Of a DNA stretch of 43,614 bases, positions 26,736-35,002 are shown one piece after another (positions within the stretch are counted from its first letter, which is position 1; each line of letters opens with the position of its first letter). The notes beneath the pieces are model-generated. The model made no database searches. It was not told the origin of the DNA and saw only the letters and a program-made list of their open reading frames with translations. A program made the translations under genes and the position numbers. The DNA is from CAZPZZ01 sp964591245 (GTDB lineage: Bacteria; Acidobacteriota; Vicinamibacteria; Vicinamibacterales; UBA8438): NCBI GenBank assembly GCA_964591245.1, contig CAZPZZ010000017.1:1-43614 (forward strand), given 5' to 3'.

Positions 26736-28022
26736 ATGCGAAGAGTTATTTCCCTCGGTTTCTGTTCGCCCGCACTCATCGCGGTGGCCGTCCTCATTGT
26801 CGGCAGCCCGGTGGCGGCTCAGCACCACGAGCACGATGCTGAACGAGATCTGCGTCATGCGGATGCGCCGAGCGTGGGGCTGTCGGCGGACCGTCTCGAG
26901 CGTCTCGACGCGGCGATGCAGCAGATGGTCGATGACGGGAAGCTGGCCGGTGTCGTGACGATGCTTGCGCGTCATGGCCAGACGGCCTTCGTCGATGCCG
27001 CCGGTGTGCAGAGCGTTGGCGACGAGACGCCCATGTCGGCGGATTCAATCTTCCTTATCTATTCAATGACCAAGCCCATCACTGGGCTCGCGATGATGAT
27101 GCTCTACGAGGAAGGGAAATGGCGCCTCAACGATCCGGTCTCCCAACATATTCCGGAATTTGCCAGCCTCAAAGTTCATAACGGTGTGCGGGACGACGGT
27201 TCCCCGATGCTGGTGGAGTCAGACCGTTCAATGACCATGCGGGACCTCATGACTCATACCGCCGGGTTCGATTACGGTGGCGACGATCCGGTCGGGCGGC
27301 TGTATCAGGAGAAGAATGTCCTTGATGCTGACGCGCCACTACAGGCGATGATCGATAAGCTGGGGACGCTTCCGTTACGTGCGCAGCCAGGTACAAGCTA
27401 CTACTACAGCCTGTCGATCGACGTGCAGGGATATTTGGTGGAGCAGCTGTCTGGACAACCCTTTGACGAGTTTTTGCTCACGCGCATTTTCCAGCCGCTT
27501 GGCATGTCAAACACGGCCTTCTTTGTCCCTGCGGGAGAGGTGGACCGGGCCGCACGCATACATCGGGCTGATGACGCTGGTGCACTCGAGCTGACCGGGC
27601 AGGCCGTACGTACCTTGCCCCCGGCCGGACCGTCAGGGGGCGGGGGGCTGTATTCGACTGCGGGTGATTATCTCCGGTTTACGCAAATGTTCCTGAACGG
27701 TGGAGAACTTGACGGGGTGCGGCTCGTTTCCCCGCGTACCGTTGAGATGATGCGTACCAACCACCTGCTAGCAGAGCCGCAGCGCACTATGGCACCTGGC
27801 CGCGGATGGGGGCTGGGTTTTTCCGTTGTGACAGATGCGGCGGCGGCGGGTGAGCCGTATCCTGATGGTTCCTATTTCTGGTTGGGTGCCGCCGGGACGT
27901 GGTTCTGGATCGATCCGGTCAACGATCTCGCATTCGTGGGCATGATTCAACATCGTGGCCAGGCGGTTCGTGAGGTGCAGGGGCTGTCGCGGAATTTGGT
28001 CTACCAGGCACTGATACGGTAG
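26736..28022 (+). CDS. Secreted serine hydrolase of the beta-lactamase/EstB family
   Basis: A 428-residue exported enzyme with the class C beta-lactamase/penicillin-binding fold. It has a signal peptide ending GSPVAAQ (about 28), an SxxK nucleophile motif S110-M-T-K113 (YSMTKPITG), a YxS motif in SYYYSLSIDVQGYLVEQLSG, and HRG in MIQHRGQ in place of KTG. This set is common in esterases and peptidases of the family rather than true beta-lactamases. ATG 26736 is preceded by AGGAG at nine bases and starts the signal peptide; a longer frame to 26628 lacks one. It adds to the esterase-rich character of the region. Confidence 0.87.
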   Translation: MRRVISLGFCSPALIAVAVLIVGSPVAAQHHEHDAERDLRHADAPSVGLSADRLERLDAAMQQMVDDGKLAGVVTMLARHGQTAFVDAAGVQSVGDETPMSADSIFLIYSMTKPITGLAMMMLYEEGKWRLNDPVSQHIPEFASLKVHNGVRDDGSPMLVESDRSMTMRDLMTHTAGFDYGGDDPVGRLYQEKNVLDADAPLQAMIDKLGTLPLRAQPGTSYYYSLSIDVQGYLVEQLSGQPFDEFLLTRIFQPLGMSNTAFFVPAGEVDRAARIHRADDAGALELTGQAVRTLPPAGPSGGGGLYSTAGDYLRFTQMFLNGGELDGVRLVSPRTVEMMRTNHLLAEPQRTMAPGRGWGLGFSVVTDAAAAGEPYPDGSYFWLGAAGTWFWIDPVNDLAFVGMIQHRGQAVREVQGLSRNLVYQALIR

Positions 28023-28067
28023 CGCGGTGGCGTTGGGCCGCGTCGCCGGGCGGTGCATGGAGGAGAC

Positions 28068-28093
28068 GCGAGGCTGGGGCTTGTGCGCCTCGC
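28068..28093. terminator. Hairpin between convergent genes
   Basis: A perfect 7-bp stem GCGAGGC/GCCTCGC around a 12-base loop in the 104-base gap between the serine hydrolase and the minus-strand secreted-protein gene. Its place between two convergent stop codons suggests a two-way terminator, but no clear T run flanks it. Confidence 0.35.
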
Positions 28094-28126
28094 CCAGTTG
28101 TGTCCTCTGGACGGGGCAGGCGGTGT

Positions 28127-29224
28127 CTAGGGTTCTGCGACCGGGTGTGTTCTTTCTGCTAGCCGGGCTCCTACCAGGATGTTTGCGAGCCCCCGGTTTC
28201 CCTCGTGGCACGCGTACTCGAACACGGGAAGCTCCGACCGTTGCAACGGAATAGCCGCGGTGAAGCCGCGCGTATATATGCCAGGGTCATCGATCGTATA
28301 TTCGTACAGCAGCGTCTCCTGACTTACTCGAGTGAATCGTTCGATCAACGTTAAGGTCCTGCCGGTTCCCACCGCACTGGTGATTGAGGGGCTGAAGCCC
28401 GCCGTCTTGTCGGTGAAGTTCGTCGTTTCGACTACCAGCGTTTGGTCCTCCCAGCGTCCCAGTCCGTCGCCCATCCACTGCCGAATCTCCGTCGACAGGC
28501 GCGGACGAGTGTCGAGTGCGACGATCCGCGCGTCGTGCACCATCTCGTGGTAGATGACCACGTGGGTTGGCGTCTGGAACAGCTGAATGTTGTTGTTGTA
28601 CGCGCTGGGAATCAGTGGTGGTCCACTGTTGAACCCGAGGATGCAGCGTTCGCCGAGTCCACGGTCTTCCGGGCCATCGGCCCCGATGCCGCCCGCGCGG
28701 TAGCGCACTGGACGCGTTCCGGGGAGATCTTCACCGGCGGAACCGACTTGCTCGATGACGTCCGCGTGCCGCGCCGGAAGTCGCCCATGGGGTGGATCCG
28801 TGATCAATGATGTCCGCCGGTCCCCGACCAGTGTGGTTCCGCGGTCGTACCAGAATTCGTTGTAGGGCACGACGCCACCCTGCGACTCCGGTGGATACAG
28901 CGCGCCCCCCTTCGTGGGGTCAACGAGGTCTCGGTTCTGACGTTGATTTTCGAGCGTCTGATAGGCGGCGGCCTCTTCTGCCGTGAAGACCGCGGTCTCC
29001 GCCAGTTCGGCAGGACGCTCGAGTGGTGTAATCGTCCGGTAGTCCCAGACGCCCTGCAGATCGGGATGTCCCCAGGGTGTACGGCCATTGGCCGCTGGCT
29101 GTGCGGACGCCATGAGTGCCGTGGACCATGCGGTTAGGCCGATGATTGCGGTCCCCAATATTCTCTGGGCTCTCACCCGCTGAGCGTGACAACGGAAGAG
29201 TTGCCGCAGGTCGGTTGGTGTCAT
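28127..29224 (-). CDS. Conserved secreted protein of unknown function (PDLQGVW family)
   Basis: A 365-residue exported protein (signal peptide about 1-42, ending TALMASAQ) that I recognise only as a recurring acidobacterial/proteobacterial type. Marks are WGHPDLQGVWDYRTITPLERP after the leader, GERCILGFNSGPPLIPSAYNNNIQLFQTP in the middle, WMGDGLGRWEDQTLVVETTNF, and a C-terminal YEYACHEGNRGLANILVGAR. The conserved Cys residues could form a disulfide. No catalytic motif is known to me, and function should be left open. GGAG lies seven bases before ATG 29224; the TTG six codons upstream (29242) is less likely. The gene follows the PHB-depolymerase-like esterase by about 106 bases on the same strand. 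Confidence 0.72.
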   Translation of the reverse strand: MTPTDLRQLFRCHAQRVRAQRILGTAIIGLTAWSTALMASAQPAANGRTPWGHPDLQGVWDYRTITPLERPAELAETAVFTAEEAAAYQTLENQRQNRDLVDPTKGGALYPPESQGGVVPYNEFWYDRGTTLVGDRRTSLITDPPHGRLPARHADVIEQVGSAGEDLPGTRPVRYRAGGIGADGPEDRGLGERCILGFNSGPPLIPSAYNNNIQLFQTPTHVVIYHEMVHDARIVALDTRPRLSTEIRQWMGDGLGRWEDQTLVVETTNFTDKTAGFSPSITSAVGTGRTLTLIERFTRVSQETLLYEYTIDDPGIYTRGFTAAIPLQRSELPVFEYACHEGNRGLANILVGARLAERTHPVAEP

Positions 29225-29330
29225 GATCATGCTCCGGTTCAATCAGCGAGTCGCGACGCCGGTCGATTCGAGATACGTCGAGGGGCTCCGGTGCGCCGGT
29301 CCGGGGCGGCGCTGGTCGTACACGTAGAGA

Positions 29331-30203
29331 TTACGGTTTGGGGTGACCCAGCACCCACTCCACCACCAGTCTCGTGAAGTGGTCTGACAATTCCGGAATA
29401 TGTGCCCCCCCGGCGATGGTCCAGAGCTCGGCCGAGCCGCCCGGCAGGCATGCGCTCGTGTAGCGGGTGACCGTCGATTCCATGGACGCGAGCGACGTAT
29501 CAAGGTCGAGCGTGCCGGAGTGGGTTCCGGTGGTCGTACAGCCGTTGCGGGTTGCCCAATTCATGACCGTCTGATTCGCGCTGGGATACGAGTTTCCCCG
29601 AATTTCACCCCCCTCATAGGCAATGGCGGTGTCGGCGTCTCCATGGATCTGCAGTACATGTACGGGGCTCGATGGCGTGGGGCGCGTTTCGGACTGGTCG
29701 GCCCCAGCGATGCTGACGATAGCCGCAATGACTTCGGAATGATCGTGAGCGAGACGATGTGCCATGAACGCGCCATTGGAATGTCCGACGACAAAGACCC
29801 GCTTCGGGTCGATGGCGTAGTCTGCCTTTACCGCCTCGATGAGGTGCAACAGATACGTGGAGTCGTCCAGTTCCTGCCCTTCCCAGTTGCAACACGCGGA
29901 TGAGGCGTTCCAGAAGAGCGGGTTGTTGGCGGCCTGGGACGGAGTGCCGTCCGGTGCCACCATGATGAAGCCATAGGCGTCCGCGAGCGCGCTGAGCCCC
30001 ATGTAATCGTCTTGAATCTTGCCCGTTCGTCCGTAGGTGTGGAGCAAGACGATCAGCGGTGCCGGCGTATCGGCGGTATAAGACGACGGGACCGTCAGGG
30101 GAAGGTCTCCCCGGCCGGCCGTCACGGTTTGTCCGGTGCTAGCGCCGGCGCCGGCGAGTAACAGGCACGCAAGGACAAGCGAGGTTCTGGTTCGATTTGG
30201 CAT
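29331..30203 (-). CDS. Secreted PHB depolymerase/feruloyl esterase-like (LpqC family) hydrolase
   Basis: A 290-residue exported alpha/beta-hydrolase. The signal peptide ends GASTGQ (about 25), then come PLIVLLHTYGRTG, a CCNW segment (SSACCNWEGQELDD), the nucleophile elbow GHSNGA with S142, the acid in IHGDADTAI and catalytic His in GGAHIPELSDHF. The layout matches the esterase-PHB (LpqC) family, which degrades short polyester or aromatic esters. ATG 30203 is set by AGGGAG seven bases upstream and by the signal peptide; the open frame runs to 30362 without an export signal. It diverges from the 30386 gene. Confidence 0.88.
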   Translation of the reverse strand: MPNRTRTSLVLACLLLAGAGASTGQTVTAGRGDLPLTVPSSYTADTPAPLIVLLHTYGRTGKIQDDYMGLSALADAYGFIMVAPDGTPSQAANNPLFWNASSACCNWEGQELDDSTYLLHLIEAVKADYAIDPKRVFVVGHSNGAFMAHRLAHDHSEVIAAIVSIAGADQSETRPTPSSPVHVLQIHGDADTAIAYEGGEIRGNSYPSANQTVMNWATRNGCTTTGTHSGTLDLDTSLASMESTVTRYTSACLPGGSAELWTIAGGAHIPELSDHFTRLVVEWVLGHPKP

Positions 30204-30385
30204 GTTCGTACTCCCTGGGATTGAGTGAAAGTCCTGCGCGCACTGACGGCTGGCTGTGGGTTCCTTCGTAGGGGGTAGCTTATCGCATCTGCTCACGGAG
30301 GGGCGTATGGAGGGGTGTACGGTTCGCAGTGTCTCGCGGAGGGTCGGACGCGCAGAAGTCACCCATTATGGGTGAGAATAGGCCT

Positions 30386-31225
30386 ATGTGTAGATGGTTG
30401 TGCCTCATATTTGCGGTATGTGTCGCACTGGCGGGACAGAGCGTGGCCGCCGAGCAGAGCGACGATGTCGCCCTGTCAGTGATCCGCAAGGCTCTGGACC
30501 GGGTGCGATGGAATGAAGATCAGGAGATCCCCGCACGGGTCAGCAATTCGATGACCAGGGAGGTGCAGCGCTTCGGTGGTGATGGTGAGGTCGAAGACGA
30601 GGATCGGGGGGAGTATGAGGTCTTTCCGATCGACGGGATTCCCTTTCAACGGCGTGTCACGATCAACGGCCGGCCACTGAGTGATGAAGAACGAGGTTGG
30701 GAGAGTGAGCGGGAAGCAGAGTTCCGTGAAGAACGTCAACGGATAGCCGAGGAGGGTGAGCCGGAGGAGGACCCCGAGGAGGATGAGGAAGAGATCGTGT
30801 TCAACGAGGAGTTGATCGCGCGATTCGTCTTCACGCTGGTCGGGGAGGAACTCTGGCGAGGGCGTCCCAGTTACCGGATTAGGTTCGAGCCGAGAGCGGA
30901 TGACTTGCCGATCCGGCGCCGTGTTGACTATGCGCTGAACAAGGCGCGCGGTCAGGTGTGGATCGACGGTGAGACGTTTGAGGCGGCACGCGTCGAGTTT
31001 GAGCTGATGGACCGCGTGCGTCTCTGGTGGGGCGCGCTTGGGACCATCTCGGAGGCACGGGGGTCGATGGATCGCGCGCCGGTACTCGGCGAGATCTGGG
31101 GACACATTCAGTACGAGACCTATACGGACGTGCGCATGTTATTCCGGCGACGGCGCCGGGCTGAATTGCAGAAGTGGCGTAATTACGAGTGGTTCGTGGA
31201 GACGTCGGACAGTGGTGCGCGGTAA
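30386..31225 (+). CDS. Exported protein of unknown function, LolA-like fold possible
   Basis: A 279-residue protein with a signal peptide (CLIFAVCVALAGQSVAAEQ). Strand-rich segments such as YEVFPIDGIPFQRRVTINGRPLSDEE, RFVFTLVGEELWRGRPSYRIRFEPR and GQVWIDGETFEAARVEFELM match a type common in Acidobacteria and resemble the open barrel of LolA/outer-membrane lipoprotein sorting proteins. A strongly acidic run (EEGEPEEDPEEDEEEI, residues about 120-136) interrupts it. No catalytic motif is seen. Start is uncertain: ATG 30386 gives the best signal peptide; ATG 30368 adds six residues. It is the first of five genes on this strand, the next starting 73 bases downstream. Confidence 0.65.
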   Translation: MCRWLCLIFAVCVALAGQSVAAEQSDDVALSVIRKALDRVRWNEDQEIPARVSNSMTREVQRFGGDGEVEDEDRGEYEVFPIDGIPFQRRVTINGRPLSDEERGWESEREAEFREERQRIAEEGEPEEDPEEDEEEIVFNEELIARFVFTLVGEELWRGRPSYRIRFEPRADDLPIRRRVDYALNKARGQVWIDGETFEAARVEFELMDRVRLWWGALGTISEARGSMDRAPVLGEIWGHIQYETYTDVRMLFRRRRRAELQKWRNYEWFVETSDSGAR

Positions 31226-31298
31226 GTACCACAGCGTCTCCACCAGGTCAGGAGAGGTTCTCCGGGCGACACGATCTTTGGAGTGAAGAGGAGTGGCG

Positions 31299-31853
31299 AT
31301 GCGTACTGCAGGAATGGGAATGGCGGTTGCGGCGTGTTCGCTGTTCGCGTCGGCCGCATTTGGCCAGATCACGACGGCGACAGACATTACCAAAGAGGAA
31401 TACCTTGTGGTCAGGAATGCGCCGGACGGCGGGGTTGACCGTCAGGTCAAGGTTGTGGACATCGGACCATCGAACGTGGCGGTAGGGATCCTGCATCGGG
31501 ATGCCCTCGAGGCGACCGGCGGCGTGGCCGTGGGCATCGTTCACACGCGGGTAACGGAGGTCTACTACATCTCTTCCGGAAGTGGGACGTTGATGACCGG
31601 TGGTACCGTGAGCGATCGTCGGGACATCCCAGCGGATAGCCACATCGTGACGACGCTGGTCGGTGAAAGTTATCGCGCGTCGGCGACGGGCGGCCAGACG
31701 CGACAGGTCTCGGAAGGCGATATTGTCGTGATTCCGGGAGGGGTATTTCATGGGTGGACCGAAATCCCCGATCACGTGACGTATCTGAGCATTCGCCCTG
31801 ATCCCGAAAAGCTCTTGCCGGCGGGGTGGGTCAATCCCCTGATCGCCCCGTAA
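31299..31853 (+). CDS. Exported cupin-domain protein
   Basis: This 184-residue protein has a signal peptide ending SAAFGQ (about 23) and a single cupin barrel (about 60-170). The motifs are VGIVHTRVTEVYYISSGSGTLMTGG (H and E metal ligands, weaker than canonical) and QVSEGDIVVIPGGVFHGW with a final HVTYLSIRP strand. Small secreted cupins may be isomerases, dioxygenases or sugar-binding proteins; activity is unknown. ATG 31299 follows GAGGAG by five bases; a GTG two codons upstream (31293) overlaps this site. Confidence 0.77.
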   Translation: MRTAGMGMAVAACSLFASAAFGQITTATDITKEEYLVVRNAPDGGVDRQVKVVDIGPSNVAVGILHRDALEATGGVAVGIVHTRVTEVYYISSGSGTLMTGGTVSDRRDIPADSHIVTTLVGESYRASATGGQTRQVSEGDIVVIPGGVFHGWTEIPDHVTYLSIRPDPEKLLPAGWVNPLIAP

Positions 31854-31926
31854 GGCCCCCGGGGCTTACGGAGATCGATGGTTGAAGTGGGACTTTGGAA
31901 TTTCAATTTTCAGGAGTCCAGACGTG

Positions 31927-32337
31927 ATGTCCACAGCCAAACTTCCGCTCATCGTGCTGCTAGCCTACGTGGGAGTTGTCGTCGCCTTCGAGTCCGCCCT
32001 TGGCTATCTGCAGCCGACGAGCGAAGGTACGATAGTGATTACGACGACAGACCGTGAAGGAGAGTCACGCGACCGTGTTCTTGCTTCCCTCGAGAGTCAA
32101 GGGCAGCTGTATGTGGCGCGGAATCATTGGCCACGCGCGTGGTACGACCGAGCCCTGGAACAGCCCCAGGTTGAGATCACCGTTGACGGCGAGCGGCGAG
32201 CGTATCTGGCTGTTCCCGTTTCCGGCCCCGAGCATGACCGGGTCGATGCCGAAAACTCCTTGGGTCTCGTGTTCCGAATATTGACTGGATTTCCGACACG
32301 ACACATCCTGCGCCTTGATCCGCACGATGTGCCGTGA
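31927..32337 (+). CDS. Membrane-anchored F420H2-quinone-reductase-like (DUF385/Ddn-type) protein
   Basis: A 136-residue protein with one N-terminal membrane helix (LPLIVLLAYVGVVVAFESALGYL) followed by a split-barrel domain like the PF04075 nitroreductase/quinone reductase family: GTIVITTTDREGESRDRVLASLES, GQLYVARNHWPRAWYDRALEQPQVEITVDGE. Members with the usual TTTGRKSG motif use deazaflavin F420; here it reads TTTDREGE, so F420 binding is doubtful. CAGGAG lies at 31911-31916; both GTG 31924 and ATG 31927 are possible. It is the third gene of the cluster, 73 bases after the cupin gene. Confidence 0.65.
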   Translation: MSTAKLPLIVLLAYVGVVVAFESALGYLQPTSEGTIVITTTDREGESRDRVLASLESQGQLYVARNHWPRAWYDRALEQPQVEITVDGERRAYLAVPVSGPEHDRVDAENSLGLVFRILTGFPTRHILRLDPHDVP

Positions 32338-32385
32338 CACACAGTGGATGCTGACCAGGACGCGGCACGTCTTTCAAGGAAGCCC

Positions 32386-33012
32386 ATGAAGACAACCATG
32401 CAGTGGTGCAAAGGGATGACGACCAGTCTGGTCGTGTTCGGCGTCCTGGTAATTCCGTGGGTTGCGTCAGCGCAGGAGTTGACCGTTCGAGGCAGGGTTA
32501 CCTATAACCCGACCCTTCCGGAATGCAGGCAAGACGCACCGTGTGTCGCAGATATTGCGCTGACCCGGCCCGAAGACTGGATCCCGACGCCAGCCGCGGT
32601 GAATGTTGTTGTCCAGGGAACCGACCGCGTCACGAAGACTGATCGGAATGGCTACTACGAGGTGTCCGTTCCATCGCCGGACGCGGTGCTGCTCTTTCTC
32701 TACATTGGGCATAACCGCATCGAGGTTCCCGTGGATGGACGCGGCGTCGTGGACGTCAAGCTCACGCCGACACCGCTGCCCGTGCTCGAACGGTTGCTCG
32801 GGGTGATCATGCCGCAGATTCAGGTCGAAGAATATCCGGACATCGATCGGCTGGCGTCGCTCGCGGGTGTGAACCGTGAGACAGCCCGTGACATTCTGTG
32901 GCTGGTGCTCGGCGATCGGCCGATGATGGAGCACTACCCTGGCGAGTACATCCCGGATTACCGATTCGACGTGGAGTCCCTCCACCCCGAGTACGCTGGA
33001 GATCGGCCATGA
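32386..33012 (+). CDS. Exported protein with carboxypeptidase-regulatory-like domain
   Basis: A 208-residue protein with a signal peptide ending PWVASAQ (about 25). A beta-sandwich follows (about 27-125; LTVRGRVTYNPTLPECRQDAPC, DRVTKTDRNGYYEVSVPSPD), then a helical tail (LPVLERLLGVIMPQI, VNRETARDILWLVLG). The Cys pair in ECRQDAPC may be a disulfide. Function unknown. AAGGA precedes ATG 32386 by five bases. The TGA stop overlaps the next ATG (ATGA at 33009-33012), indicating coupled translation with the large secreted protein. Confidence 0.7.
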   Translation: MKTTMQWCKGMTTSLVVFGVLVIPWVASAQELTVRGRVTYNPTLPECRQDAPCVADIALTRPEDWIPTPAAVNVVVQGTDRVTKTDRNGYYEVSVPSPDAVLLFLYIGHNRIEVPVDGRGVVDVKLTPTPLPVLERLLGVIMPQIQVEEYPDIDRLASLAGVNRETARDILWLVLGDRPMMEHYPGEYIPDYRFDVESLHPEYAGDRP

Positions 33013-34895
33013 CGTCTGCCGGACGAACCGTTGTTACCTGGCTACTGGTTCTTGGTGGCTGTGTCGTTGGAGTGGGGACCGTTGCGCCTGTGGGGCGGCT
33101 GGCCGCGCAACGCGTCACCCTCTCGATCGAGACCCCGGTGGTGGCGCCGGAGTGGGCGTTGCTCCAGCGGGAGCTCCTGCGCGCGAGTTCGATGGCCATC
33201 GAACACTATGCCGAGCGGTATTTCGATGAGCGCGGTTACCTGTTGAGTGACCTGCGTTGGGGGATGAATGACGGCCCTGACGATGCTATCGAGAACATCA
33301 ACCGTTGGCCCGAAATGTACGCGCTCGGTGGTGCCCCGCTCATCATGGAGCTGACCAAGAAGATCTACGACGGTCATGTCCGGCAATATACGGAGGCACG
33401 CACCCGCCATGTTCCTTTCGCGACGGACGGAATGTACTTCAAGGAGTTTCCGGTACATGCCGATTGGATGCACAACTCCGAGGGAATCCAGGTGTTCAAC
33501 AACATGGGACTCATGGACTCCACCGACCCGCTATACGAGGATCGGGTTCGCCGTTTTGCCGGGTTCTACATGAACGAAGATCCCGGTGCACCCAATTACG
33601 ATCCCGTACACAAAGTGATTCGTTCGATGTGGAACGGGAGTCGAGGGCCTCTGATGCGGCCCGTGACCAGTGTGGATTGGGTTGGCGACCCGAGCGAGAT
33701 TAGAAATCGCTACGGTGCAGGCCACGGTGAGGAGAGCTACGAAGAGATGCTCTTCCACTACAAGGATTACTACACGACAACCGGTGATCACCCGCTCAAC
33801 CTGCTGACGACAAACCTGGCGTTGAACGCGTACATCTTGACCGGAGAGGATAAGTACCGCACGTGGTTGCTGGACTACGTGGACACGTGGCTAGGGTATA
33901 TGCACGCGAACAATGGCGTGATCCCGAGCAACGTCGGGCTAGACGGCACCATCGGTGGAGGCGCAGAGGGCAAGTGGTATGGCGGTGCGTACGGGTGGAG
34001 TTTCACCGTCGAGAGTCAGAATCCTCCCGGAGCCAGATTGGAAGATCGCCCACGTACACGCTGGGCCTTCCCTGGATTCATGAATGCCTACATGCTCACG
34101 CGAGACGACCGTTACCTTGACGCGTGGCGCATCCAGGATGACATCATCGTGGCGGCAGGGGAGATGAGAGATGGGGTCCTGCATACCCCACGGATGTACG
34201 GCAATCCGAACTGGGCGCGGGAGGGCTACACCGATACCGATGACTGGTACAGTTTTCGGCCCCGTGAACAAGAGAACCTGCTTGAGCTGTACTGGTTGTC
34301 GTGGAAGCCGAAAGACCGTGCGCGCATTACGTCGAATGCGTGGCTCGAGTATCTGGAGGGCCGAAACCCGGGGTACCCCGTCGAGGCGCTCCGCCGCAGC
34401 CTGGGCGACGTGCATGCACGGGTACGTCTGGCGGTTGCGGATTCGACGACTCCCGATACACGACTCGTGGATGATCCGATGCCGATCAATCCGATTCAGG
34501 CCGATACGCTCACGAGCCTGAATCAATTGATGGTCGGCGGTATCTATATGTACGCTCGTTCGATTGTTGCGTATACGCGTCTACGGTATTTCGATGCCGA
34601 CCAGCGGCGCTCTGGCATTCCTGACGACGTGGCGGCATTGGTGGAAGGCATGAGCGATGACACGGTGACCGTATCGCTCATCAACGTCAATCCGCTTCAG
34701 CCACGGACCGTGGTCGTGCAGGGGGGAGCGTTCGGCGAGCATCAGATCATTGCGGTGCATCACGAGGATCGGCGGATACCGGTCGAGCATTCTTCCTTTC
34801 AGGTGCACTTGGCGCCGGGGACCGGGACCACGCTGACGCTTGAACAGCGCCGGTACGCCAATAAGCCAAGCTACGCATTTCCGTGGGACCGGTGA
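33009..34895 (+). CDS. Large exported alpha/alpha-toroid-like protein of unknown function
   Basis: A 628-residue protein with an export signal (TWLLVLGGCVVGVGTVAPVGRLAAQ). The body is rich in helical hairpin pairs of the kind found in alpha/alpha barrels: NLLTTNLALNAYILTGEDKY, GFMNAYMLTRDDRYLDAWR, ENLLELYWLSWKPKDRAR. Other conserved-looking blocks are MYFKEFPVHADWMHNSEGIQ and GAGHGEESYEEMLFHYKDYY, and a C-terminal beta segment (from about 545) resembles a small sandwich. The shape suggests a glycoside hydrolase, polysaccharide lyase or epimerase, but I find no signature that proves it. The start overlaps the previous stop as ATGA. It is the last gene of the cluster and is convergent with the 35003 gene. 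Confidence 0.65.
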   Translation: MTSAGRTVVTWLLVLGGCVVGVGTVAPVGRLAAQRVTLSIETPVVAPEWALLQRELLRASSMAIEHYAERYFDERGYLLSDLRWGMNDGPDDAIENINRWPEMYALGGAPLIMELTKKIYDGHVRQYTEARTRHVPFATDGMYFKEFPVHADWMHNSEGIQVFNNMGLMDSTDPLYEDRVRRFAGFYMNEDPGAPNYDPVHKVIRSMWNGSRGPLMRPVTSVDWVGDPSEIRNRYGAGHGEESYEEMLFHYKDYYTTTGDHPLNLLTTNLALNAYILTGEDKYRTWLLDYVDTWLGYMHANNGVIPSNVGLDGTIGGGAEGKWYGGAYGWSFTVESQNPPGARLEDRPRTRWAFPGFMNAYMLTRDDRYLDAWRIQDDIIVAAGEMRDGVLHTPRMYGNPNWAREGYTDTDDWYSFRPREQENLLELYWLSWKPKDRARITSNAWLEYLEGRNPGYPVEALRRSLGDVHARVRLAVADSTTPDTRLVDDPMPINPIQADTLTSLNQLMVGGIYMYARSIVAYTRLRYFDADQRRSGIPDDVAALVEGMSDDTVTVSLINVNPLQPRTVVVQGGAFGEHQIIAVHHEDRRIPVEHSSFQVHLAPGTGTTLTLEQRRYANKPSYAFPWDR

Positions 34896-35002
34896 GCCTG
34901 GTTCCAGCTGAGAAGGCGGAGCGCGCCGGGGCACTGCGTTCTATAGGGGGATACCGCGACCGGCAATCCCACCGGCTGTCGAGTTGACAGAGGCAGGGGC
35001 GT

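Noticed and set aside
26273..26797. Possible small gene on the minus strand in the TauE/serine hydrolase gap
   Set aside because: Rich in Arg, Ser and Pro with no motif, overlaps the hydrolase signal peptide, and has no ribosome site.
26736..28022. Antibiotic-resistance beta-lactamase
   Set aside because: SxxK and YxS are present but the KTG box is HRG and the layout is that of EstB-like esterases/peptidases, which are common and not resistance enzymes.
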